Assembly (NCBI GenBank): GCA_012964825.1
Contig: DTTI01000035.1
Location: forward strand, 50,429-114,428
Origin: Candidatus Neomarinimicrobiota bacterium
GTDB taxonomy: Bacteria; Fidelibacterota; Marinisomatia; Marinisomatales; S15-B10
DNA length: 64,000 nt
Direction: 5' to 3'
The notes beneath the pieces were generated by a model. It saw nothing but the letters and a program-made list of their open reading frames with translations, did not search any database and had not been told where the DNA came from. Every line of letters begins with the position of its first letter. Position 1 is the first letter of the stretch. A program made the translations under genes and the position numbers. Below are positions 10,432 to 17,676 of the stretch, in pieces.

Positions 10432-11200
10432 CACTCCCCAGTGTCATATAATCTGCTCTGTACTCCGCTATGAAAAGCGCCGGATCCATGGTGTTTCCAT
10501 CTTTCCAGATCTCAAAATGCAGATGGGGACCACTGGTAACACCGGTTTCTCCTACCAGTGCAATCAGTTCACCCCGCTTTACGCGATGCTTCTCTTTCAC
10601 AAGGTTCTCAGCGTTGTGACCGTAAAGCGAAAAATAGCCATTACCGTGATAAATTATGATCAGATTTCCGTAAGAGTAGTGCCAGCCGGAAAAAACGACC
10701 AGACCATCGGCCGTTGAGTGAACGGCCGTCCGTACCGGCGCAGCCACATCCAACCCGGAGTGTCCCTGCTGAGTGGAGGATGCCCCTTCCAAAAATGATT
10801 GCGAAACAAAACCGTGAACCGGCACATGGGAAGGTACATTCTCCAAGTATGAAACAGGAATTGTTAGAGGCAATTCCCCACCTCCTGATGCGCTTGGTTC
10901 CGTGGTGGCCGGCACGCCCAAAGACTGCCTGACATATGTGTCCATTTCCTGAATGCGTTGAAGGTCGCGGATCATTGCAAACACTTCCTTTCTCTCGCTC
11001 CTCATTTTTTGGTTATCAGCGTTCAGGTCAGCAATTTGTTTGAGTTGACCAGCAGAGTATAAGAGTGCAGTGATACCGCCAACCACAGAGAGCAATACAG
11101 CCAGTACAAGGAACCGGAGGCCGCCGCGGCTGAGCCGGAATCGCTTGGTTTTTTCTTCCTTTTCCGAAACGAACAGAATTGTGTACTTCTCACCTGCCAT
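10418..11200 (-). CDS. M23 family metallopeptidase (peptidoglycan endopeptidase)
   Basis: A 260-residue protein with a short cytoplasmic N-terminus, one membrane helix (about residues 29-48), a coiled-coil stretch, and a C-terminal LytM domain. The zinc-site motifs are GHSGLDVAAP (HxxxD) and GPHLHFEIW (HxH). It would cut peptidoglycan cross-links in the periplasm, or serve as a cell-shape factor. Linkage to bactofilin points to a morphogenesis pair like those of helical and stalked bacteria. It starts three bases after parB. Confidence 0.92.
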   Translation of the reverse strand: MAGEKYTILFVSEKEEKTKRFRLSRGGLRFLVLAVLLSVVGGITALLYSAGQLKQIADLNADNQKMRSERKEVFAMIRDLQRIQEMDTYVRQSLGVPATTEPSASGGGELPLTIPVSYLENVPSHVPVHGFVSQSFLEGASSTQQGHSGLDVAAPVRTAVHSTADGLVVFSGWHYSYGNLIIIYHGNGYFSLYGHNAENLVKEKHRVKRGELIALVGETGVTSGPHLHFEIWKDGNTMDPALFIAEYRADYMTLGSDEKR

Positions 11201-11203
11201 GTT

Positions 11204-12082
11204 TTAGTCTTCAATCTCTGAAAAAAGTTCTAGGAGTCGCTCTAGGTCATCATCAGAAAAATAGCTGATTTCAATGGTGCCCCCTTTTCGCTTAGGGGCA
11301 ATGAAGACCTTTGTGCCGAAAATTGAGATCAGATCATTTTCTAGTTTTCTGATGTCCGCCGATTTGGCGAGCTTCAGTTTTTTCTTCCGCCTTTTAACGG
11401 GGACCTTGCCGTCGCTCATCTGCGCCACAAGCTCTTCCACGGTACGAACAGATTCCTGCCTTTCCACAACCCGCTTACAGAGAGACAACATTTGGGAGGT
11501 CTTTTTCAGTCTCAACAGGGCGCGGGCATGTCCGGCTGAGATTTCATTCTTCCGCAGGCTTTCAATCACTTCAGCAGGCAGTTTCAGCAGCCTCATAGTA
11601 TTTGAAATATTGGCACGGCTTTTTCCTACCGCCTTGGCAATTGCCGTATGGGACAGCTTATACTTTTTGCTGAGCATGGCATAAGCTTCAGCCTCTTCCA
11701 CAACATTGAGATTCTCCCGCTGGATGTTTTCAATCAGCGCCATCTCCACCATTTCAACATCATCTTCGATCTCCAGAACATGAGCCGGCACTTCCGTGAG
11801 ACCCGCAAGCTTCGCCGCCCGCAGACGCCTCTCTCCTGCTATCAGTTCATAACCTTTATCCCGGGTCCGAATGGTGACAGGCTGTATTATCCCTTTTTCA
11901 CGTATGGATTCTGCCAGTTCTCTGAGGCTTTTATCATCAAATTTCTGCCGGGGCTGATGCGGATTCGGTAAGACAAGATTTAAAGGGACATGGAAGATTG
12001 AATCAGTCCGGACCGACTCATCCGTCGTCTCGCGAATAAGTGCGTTTATTCCTCTACCTAGCCTTTTTGTTGCCACTATCAA
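11204..12082 (-). CDS. parB: Chromosome partitioning protein ParB
   Basis: A 292-residue chromosomal ParB (Spo0J). It has the N-terminal CTP-binding ParB/sulfiredoxin domain (LIAGERRLRAAKLAG, ENIQRENLNVVEEA), a central helix-turn-helix (HTAIAKAVGKSRANISNTMRLL) and a C-terminal dimerisation domain. It binds parS sites near the origin and slides as a CTP-dependent clamp. The TTG start at 12082 lies inside the parA 3' end, so the two genes overlap by 29 bases. GTG at 12076 is an alternative. A GGAG motif precedes both. Confidence 0.96.
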   Translation of the reverse strand: MIVATKRLGRGINALIRETTDESVRTDSIFHVPLNLVLPNPHQPRQKFDDKSLRELAESIREKGIIQPVTIRTRDKGYELIAGERRLRAAKLAGLTEVPAHVLEIEDDVEMVEMALIENIQRENLNVVEEAEAYAMLSKKYKLSHTAIAKAVGKSRANISNTMRLLKLPAEVIESLRKNEISAGHARALLRLKKTSQMLSLCKRVVERQESVRTVEELVAQMSDGKVPVKRRKKKLKLAKSADIRKLENDLISIFGTKVFIAPKRKGGTIEISYFSDDDLERLLELFSEIED

Positions 12083-12830
12083 GCATCTCCTGAACCAAAG
12101 TTAAGTAATCCTGAGCACCAGGTGAATTGGCTTCGTACAATAAGATCGGCTTGCCGAAACTGGGCGCTTCACTGAGACGTACATTTCGTCTGATCACGGT
12201 CTTGAACGTTTTCCCGTTGAAATATTCACGCAACTCTTTTTCAACCTGTTTCGAAAGGTTCAGCCGTCCGTCATACATGGTAATGAGAACACCTTCAATA
12301 TCGAGCTTAGTGTTCAGGTGGCGTTGTACGAGACGGATGGTCTGAAGCAGTTGGCTCAATCCCTCGAGGGCAAAATATTCGCACTGAATCGGGATGAGGA
12401 CAGAATCAGCGGTGGAGAGCGCGTTCAGTGTCAACAGTCCCAGCGATGGTGGACAGTCCAGCAGGATGTAATCGTATTTCTTCACCTGTCTCTTAATACA
12501 GTCCCGGAGCCGGTACTCTCTCGCCATCATCCCCACGAGTTCTATCTCGGCACCCACGAGATCATGGGTGCTGGGTACAAGATCGAGGTATTCTAAAGCT
12601 GTTTTCTTAATCCCCTTGGATATGGGCTTCTCCCTTATAAGGACATCATAAATAGTTGATCCATTGGGGGAAAACATTTCAGAGAGACCTGTGGTCGTGT
12701 TGGACTGAGGGTCAAGGTCAATGAGGAGTGTTTTGAATTCAGAAACAGCCAGACTCGCCGCAACATTGATGGCTGTGGTCGTCTTGCCGACACCACCCTT
12801 TTGATTGGCAAATGCAATTATCTTTCCCAT
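12054..12830 (-). CDS. parA: Chromosome partitioning ATPase ParA (Soj)
   Basis: A 258-residue deviant Walker A ATPase: NQKGGVGKTTTAINVA at the N-terminus, LIDLDPQSNTTTGL, and the catalytic-core strand YDYILLDCPPSLGLLT. It lacks the N-terminal DNA-binding domain of plasmid ParA, so it is of chromosomal type. It segregates origins together with ParB and usually lies close to oriC. It is the first gene of the run that reaches atpC. A 19-bp palindrome lies about 70 bp upstream of its start. Confidence 0.97.
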   Translation of the reverse strand: MGKIIAFANQKGGVGKTTTAINVAASLAVSEFKTLLIDLDPQSNTTTGLSEMFSPNGSTIYDVLIREKPISKGIKKTALEYLDLVPSTHDLVGAEIELVGMMAREYRLRDCIKRQVKKYDYILLDCPPSLGLLTLNALSTADSVLIPIQCEYFALEGLSQLLQTIRLVQRHLNTKLDIEGVLITMYDGRLNLSKQVEKELREYFNGKTFKTVIRRNVRLSEAPSFGKPILLYEANSPGAQDYLTLVQEMLDSGNKKAR

Positions 12831-12899
12831 GCGATTCCGACGGAGTAAGAAAATTGAATTTAACCCGAGGCTCGTCCAGAAACAAGGTGTCTTAAAACG

Positions 12900-12918
12900 A
12901 CTTTCTCGTCGAGAAACT
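12900..12918. promoter_or_regulatory. 19-bp operator-like palindrome between parA and tdh
   Basis: The sequence ACTTTCTCG-T-CGAGAAACT is a near-perfect inverted repeat. It matches the perfect palindrome at 37641-37659 at 18 of 19 positions. It lies in a divergent region, 69 bp from the parA start and 13 bp upstream of the -35 box proposed for tdh. Being shared with a second promoter region suggests a binding site for a common regulator, which is unidentified. Confidence 0.5.
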
Positions 12919-12931
12919 TCCCAAGTTATGC

Positions 12932-12960
12932 TTGCGGAGGCGAGGTGCCCCGCCTATATT
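12932..12960 (+). promoter_or_regulatory. Putative sigma70-type promoter of tdh-kbl
   Basis: TTGCGG (12932-12937), 17 bp, TATATT (12955-12960). Transcription would begin near 12967, about 23 bases before the GTG at 12990. This supports that start over the upstream GTG at 12945. Confidence 0.5.
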
Positions 12961-12989
12961 GCAAGCAAGATTTTCACCCTTATTTAACC

Positions 12990-14009
12990 GTGCGAAAACC
13001 TGTTATCCTCATTACCGGTGCCAACGGCGAAATCGGACACGGACTGATCAAAGCTATCGCTGAACGTAACGATTTCAACATTGTGGCGATGGACCTGGAT
13101 CCGCTGGAAAGCGACCTAAAATTGATGGTTCAGGACGCCGTCACAGCAAACATATTGGATACTAATATGCTAGAACGAATCAACGCCAAATATGAGATAT
13201 CAGCCATTTACCATTTGGCAGCAATCCTAAGCTCTCGAGCTGAATTTTCCCCCCACATCGCCCACGACGTAAATGTGGGAGGAACACTGAACTTACTCAA
13301 GATTGCTGTGGAACAGGCATCCAGTCAGGGGAAAGCTGTGAAATTTTTCTTTCCCAGCTCCATTGCCGTATATGGCCTTGGCGATGCTGACGTAAAAAAG
13401 AATGCCGGTGCCATTACTGAGAATGAATATTGCCAACCAAAAACAATGTACGGCTGCAATAAACTCTACTGTGAACATCTCGGAAGATACTTTTCCAAAT
13501 ATTATCAGCGCCTTTCTGCTGTTTCCCCCGGTGGCATGATCGATTTTAGGACTATTCGATTCCCCGGCCTCATCAGCGCGGATACGGTACCGTCCGGAGG
13601 CACAAGCGACTACGGACCGGAGATGATCCATGCGGTAGCACAGGGAGAGCCTTACGCCTGTTTTGTCCGGCCGGACACCACCATGCCGTTTATGACTATG
13701 CCCGACGCCATCTCCGCCATGGAGAAACTGATGGAAGCTGACGCCCAATCACTCACAAGAACAGTCTACCACATATCATCCTTTTCGGCCTCCGCTCAGG
13801 ATTTTGCTGACAAGATTTCGAACCTTTACGAAAAAGGTGAAATCTCATTTAAGGTGAGCGATAAGCGCCAGGCTATTGTTGACAGCTGGCCTTCAGAACT
13901 GGATGACACAGCGGCACGAACAGACTGGGGTTGGGAGCCGGAGTTCGACTTTGACGCTGCTTTTGACAATTATCTCGTTCCGGAGATCAACAAAAGATAC
14001 GGGGAATGA
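12990..14009 (+). CDS. L-threonine 3-dehydrogenase, short-chain dehydrogenase/reductase type
   Basis: A 339-residue extended SDR. It has the NAD-binding motif GANGEIGHG at the N-terminus, HLAAILS, and the catalytic YxxxK in TMYGCNK with an upstream serine (PSSIAVYG). The stretch SVSPGG-like plus DFRTIRFPGLIS is typical of SDR-type threonine dehydrogenases, and the next gene (kbl) makes this specific. The enzyme oxidises L-threonine to 2-amino-3-ketobutyrate with NAD+. GTG at 12990 places the Rossmann motif at the normal distance. The frame also opens at GTG 12945, which has a GGAGG upstream, but that motif overlaps a plausible -35 region. Confidence 0.85.
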   Translation: MRKPVILITGANGEIGHGLIKAIAERNDFNIVAMDLDPLESDLKLMVQDAVTANILDTNMLERINAKYEISAIYHLAAILSSRAEFSPHIAHDVNVGGTLNLLKIAVEQASSQGKAVKFFFPSSIAVYGLGDADVKKNAGAITENEYCQPKTMYGCNKLYCEHLGRYFSKYYQRLSAVSPGGMIDFRTIRFPGLISADTVPSGGTSDYGPEMIHAVAQGEPYACFVRPDTTMPFMTMPDAISAMEKLMEADAQSLTRTVYHISSFSASAQDFADKISNLYEKGEISFKVSDKRQAIVDSWPSELDDTAARTDWGWEPEFDFDAAFDNYLVPEINKRYGE

Positions 14010-14064
14010 GTTGGAGAAATGGAGAATCCACAGAATATTCTCATCTGGTTAATAGAGGATAAAG

Positions 14065-15246
14065 ATGGATACGATTAAGTTGAGACTAACAGATGAATTG
14101 AAGGAAATTCGTGATGGGGGTCTGTTCAAGTCGGAGAGGGTGATTCAATCCCAGCAGAGTGCCAAGATCACGGTCAATGATGAATCGGTCATCAATTTCT
14201 GTGCGAACAACTATCTCGGCCTGGCAAACCATCCGGAGCTCATCAAAGCTGCCCAGGAAGGTCTAGAAAAATGGGGTTTCGGGCTCAGTTCTGTCAGGTT
14301 CATCTGCGGCACTCAGACTATTCACAAAGAACTTGAAAAGAAGATTGCACAGTTTCTCCAGATGGAAGACACGATCCTATACACTTCCTGCTTTGATGCC
14401 AACGGTGGCCTTTTTGAAACCCTTCTCGGCCCTGAGGACACTGTCATCTCAGATCAGTTGAATCACGCTTCCATCATTGACGGAGTCCGGCTCTGCAAAG
14501 CAGAACGTTTCCGCTATGCCAACAACGATATGGATGAACTGGAATCGATACTGAAAAAGACGCAAAACCACCGGACGCGCCTTATCACAACAGACGGCGT
14601 CTTCTCCATGGACGGGTTTGTTGCAAAACTTGACGGGATCTGCGATCTGGCCGAGAAGCATAATGCTCTAGTTCATGTAGATGACTCCCACGCCACCGGA
14701 TTTTTCGGCCCTACCGGCCGCGGTTCCATTGAGCACAGAAATGTCATGGGCCGAGTGGATATCGTCACATCCACCATGGGCAAAGCGCTGGGCGGTGCCA
14801 GCGGTGGGTTTACCTCCGGAAGACAGGAAATAGTGGATATCCTGCGGCAGCGGTCGCGGCCCTATCTGTTCAGCAATACGGTTGCGCCAGCCATCATATG
14901 CGCCACCATCGCCTGTCTCGATATGCTTTCTCGAACTACCGAGTTGAGAGATAGATTGGAAATTAACACACTTGAATTCCGGGAACGGATGACCGAATCG
15001 GGATTTGACATCAAGCGTGGCGTCCACCCCATTGTCCCCATCATGTTGGGTGATGCAAAACTGGCCCAGGAAATGGCGGCGGATCTGCTTGAGAAAGGTA
15101 TTTATGTCATAGGGTTCTCTTATCCTGTGGTTCCAAATGGCGCGGCTAGAATTCGGGTACAGATCAGTGCTGCGCACACAAAAAAACATTTAGACCAGGC
15201 CATTAATGCTTTCATCGCTGTAGCGAAACAGCACGAGGTTCTTTAA
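14065..15246 (+). CDS. kbl: Glycine C-acetyltransferase (2-amino-3-ketobutyrate CoA ligase)
   Basis: A 393-residue, full-length alpha-oxoamine synthase of PLP fold type I. Visible motifs are [36 protein letters not shown], and the PLP lysine in [14 protein letters not shown]. It cleaves 2-amino-3-ketobutyrate with CoA to glycine and acetyl-CoA, completing threonine breakdown started by the preceding gene. An AGAGGATAA ribosome-binding site precedes the ATG. Related BioF and ALAS enzymes share the fold; the neighbour decides in favour of kbl. Confidence 0.95.
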   Translation: MDTIKLRLTDELKEIRDGGLFKSERVIQSQQSAKITVNDESVINFCANNYLGLANHPELIKAAQEGLEKWGFGLSSVRFICGTQTIHKELEKKIAQFLQMEDTILYTSCFDANGGLFETLLGPEDTVISDQLNHASIIDGVRLCKAERFRYANNDMDELESILKKTQNHRTRLITTDGVFSMDGFVAKLDGICDLAEKHNALVHVDDSHATGFFGPTGRGSIEHRNVMGRVDIVTSTMGKALGGASGGFTSGRQEIVDILRQRSRPYLFSNTVAPAIICATIACLDMLSRTTELRDRLEINTLEFRERMTESGFDIKRGVHPIVPIMLGDAKLAQEMAADLLEKGIYVIGFSYPVVPNGAARIRVQISAAHTKKHLDQAINAFIAVAKQHEVL

Positions 15247-15301
15247 TATCACATCCTGACGAAACAGTGATTTCGAAACTCAGTTCATTGGAGGAAAGGT
15301 T

Positions 15302-16675
15302 ATGTCTACTTCCAGACGAAGTTTTCTGAAACGGTTTGGTGCCGTGGCGGGGGGAGCGGCCCTGATTCCCACCGCAAAAGCGGGCACAATGAAAGAAACT
15401 TCAAAAAAACCGACCCCGCTGAGCAGAGATTCATCCTGGGCCGAGGTCCAGAAACAATTCATGCTGGATCCAGAAATTATCTATATGAACATCGGCACGG
15501 AGGGGTCTCTCCCCCGACCCGTTTACGACGCATACATTGCTTCGCTTAAACAGTTTACCGCGAGCCCAACAGACGCTGCTTTTCTGAACGAAGATCTCAA
15601 CTACTTCCAGGAGACTAACAGAGAGAAGGTGGCGAAGTTCATGGGTGCTGAGAAAGACGAGATCGTTATTACTGGTAATACCACCATGGGAGTAAACGTG
15701 GTCCTTTTTGGCCTCGATTATAAGAGCGGTGATGAGATCATTTCAACCCATCACGACCATGTGGCTGAACTATCGCCAGCTAAGATCCTTGCCAAGCGGC
15801 GGGATGTGAAGTTCATACAAATAGCAATCCCTTCCCCACCGAGTGATAAGAAAGAGATTCTCTCCGCTTTTCGCAAAGCGATCCGTCAGTCGCGGAACAA
15901 GCCAAAGGTGCTGCTCATCTGTCATATCAATTTCACCACAGGCCTACGCATGCCCGTAAAAGAACTGTGCCAGCTGGCCAAAGAACACAACATGATCTCC
16001 GTGGTTGACGGCGCCCACGGACTCGGCATGCTGGATCTCGATATGAAAAAACTGGGATGCGACTACTATTCAACGGCCGGCCACAAATGGCTCAACTGTC
16101 TCCCAGGAACAGGTGTTTTATACATGAAAGGCGGCAGTAATAACCCCAGAGGGATGTGGCCTGTCCTGTCTGAGACCTATGATGTTCGAGATGAGAATGA
16201 CGAACCTCTCGATCTTGCCACACAACTTCAGGTGCGAGGACAAAATGATACGCCCGCCTACGTGGCCATGGCCGCCGCAATAGACCTTCAATCTGAAATT
16301 GGAAAGAAACGAATTGAGGATCGGGTGCTCGATTTGAATGATTACCTCAGGCAGCGGATCGTGGAGACTTGGAGTGAAAAGAGCCTCTTTGTCCCTCCTC
16401 CAGGTAAAGAAAATCGAGACCTCACCAGCGGCATGGCCTCATTCAACCCCAATATAAAGAGGAGGTATGAAAAAGAATATGTGGAGAAAATCTGGGAAAA
16501 GGTTTACGGGGAACATAAGATCTGGATCCGTTGGGTCAGTTTTCTGGATAAACCTTCGGACCTAAAGCGGGACAGAAGGACCTATGCCTTCAGGGTCTCT
16601 ACCCACATTTTCAACGATGAAGCACAGATTGATAAAATGATAAAAACAGTAGAGACAGTTGCGAATCAGATCTAA
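15302..16675 (+). CDS. Exported class V aminotransferase-fold protein with Tat signal
   Basis: A 457-residue protein with an N-terminal twin-arginine signal (SRRSFLKRFG, then AVAGGAALIPTAKA), followed by a PLP fold type I domain. The PLP lysine lies in TAGHKWLNC, with VDGAHGLG (the Asp that contacts the pyridine nitrogen) and TGNTTMGVN at the phosphate site. It resembles the isopenicillin-N-epimerase/cysteine-desulfurase-like group. Tat export would carry the folded holoenzyme with PLP to the periplasm. Substrate unknown. A strong GGAGG ribosome-binding site precedes the ATG. Confidence 0.85.
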   Translation: MSTSRRSFLKRFGAVAGGAALIPTAKAGTMKETSKKPTPLSRDSSWAEVQKQFMLDPEIIYMNIGTEGSLPRPVYDAYIASLKQFTASPTDAAFLNEDLNYFQETNREKVAKFMGAEKDEIVITGNTTMGVNVVLFGLDYKSGDEIISTHHDHVAELSPAKILAKRRDVKFIQIAIPSPPSDKKEILSAFRKAIRQSRNKPKVLLICHINFTTGLRMPVKELCQLAKEHNMISVVDGAHGLGMLDLDMKKLGCDYYSTAGHKWLNCLPGTGVLYMKGGSNNPRGMWPVLSETYDVRDENDEPLDLATQLQVRGQNDTPAYVAMAAAIDLQSEIGKKRIEDRVLDLNDYLRQRIVETWSEKSLFVPPPGKENRDLTSGMASFNPNIKRRYEKEYVEKIWEKVYGEHKIWIRWVSFLDKPSDLKRDRRTYAFRVSTHIFNDEAQIDKMIKTVETVANQI

Positions 16676-16700
16676 GAGGCAAGTAAATTAACCGAGTGAT

Positions 16701-17366
16701 ATGACAGACTGTTGTACTGACACCGCATGTGAGATCAATAAGTTTCAGGCACGGCAGTCCAAGATGTTAAAGGTAGTACTCTCCATCAATCTTGGAATGT
16801 TTCTGCTCGAGTTCGTGGCGGGGCTCATGGCCGCCTCGACAGCGCTGCTTGCAGATTCCTTGGATATGCTCGGCGATGCTTTGGTATATGGGTTTAGCTT
16901 GTACGTCGTCTCTCGCAACGACACGTGGAAGGCAGTGTCAGCCGTAATCAAGAGCGGGATCATGGCTCTATTTGGACTGTTTGTGCTCGGCCAAGCTGCC
17001 TACAAGTTTCTTACCCCAATAACTCCGCAGTTCGAAACGGTTGGTTTGATTGGACTGATAGCCCTAACGGCAAATGCGGTCTGTCTTTCACTGCTGTGGC
17101 ATCACCGCGCAGAAGATGTAAATATGCGTTCTGTCTGGCTCTGCTCACGCAACGACATCATAGCCAATACTTCCGTTTTGCTTGCTGCGCTGGGTGTGTG
17201 GCTCACCAATTCTCAGTGGCCAGATCTTCTTGTGGGACTGGGCATTGCAGTGCTGTTTCTGCGTTCAGCGTTTCATGTGTTTCAAGACGCCGCCGCAACA
17301 TATGCGGCGCATAACAAATCGCTCAACAAGATCTCTGGGCCGCGGCGCTCCTATCCGTCCAGTTAA
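16701..17366 (+). CDS. Cation diffusion facilitator-type transporter
   Basis: A 221-residue membrane protein with about six helices. The two metal-site motifs expected in helices 2 and 5 are visible as LLADSLDMLGDAL and CSRNDIIANTSVLLAA. The N-terminus has cysteines (DCCTDTAC) that could bind metal. There is no long C-terminal cytoplasmic domain. It probably exports zinc, cobalt or a similar divalent cation in exchange for protons. Metal specificity cannot be read from the sequence. It is followed closely by a methyltransferase remnant. Confidence 0.85.
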   Translation: MTDCCTDTACEINKFQARQSKMLKVVLSINLGMFLLEFVAGLMAASTALLADSLDMLGDALVYGFSLYVVSRNDTWKAVSAVIKSGIMALFGLFVLGQAAYKFLTPITPQFETVGLIGLIALTANAVCLSLLWHHRAEDVNMRSVWLCSRNDIIANTSVLLAALGVWLTNSQWPDLLVGLGIAVLFLRSAFHVFQDAAATYAAHNKSLNKISGPRRSYPSS

Positions 17367-17386
17367 ATCAATCTGTCAGTAATTAA

Positions 17387-17584
17387 ATGACACATAATGA
17401 AAGTGTAGAAGCATACGATATTCCGGAACGGGTGCGCACCTACGATGCCGACATGGACATCATGCACCCTCTCCATCACAAAATGATTGAAGTAGCTCTT
17501 GAGGTTCTGCCTTTCCAGCAGACTCAATCGTTGAAAGTTCTCAGCCTTGGTGTTGGAACGAGCCTTCAGGATCAGCTTGTTTGA
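17387..17584 (+). pseudogene. SAM-dependent methyltransferase, truncated remnant
   Basis: A 65-codon frame that reads like the start of a class I methyltransferase: a helical lead-in and then the SAM-binding motif I as VLSLGVGTS, where intact enzymes have a pattern like VLDLGxGTG. A stop codon follows a few residues later and I see no continuation in another frame. The altered motif I and the loss of the rest of the fold suggest decay. It could also be a short expressed protein. Confidence 0.5.
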
Positions 17585-17676
17585 GCCCTTAATATCTTCA
17601 GTTATTCGGGCTTAATTCATACTTTTGCCAATGTTCAGTGTAGCTTTTTATTATTTAAACATGGAGACTTTTCAAA

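Noticed and set aside
12936..12947. GGAGG followed by GTG as the tdh start
   Set aside because: It overlaps a good -35/-10 pair whose transcript would start after it, and it would add 15 residues before the Rossmann motif.
17583..17612. AGCCC/GGGCT hairpin after the methyltransferase remnant
   Set aside because: The loop is long and no T-run follows, so terminator function is not supported.
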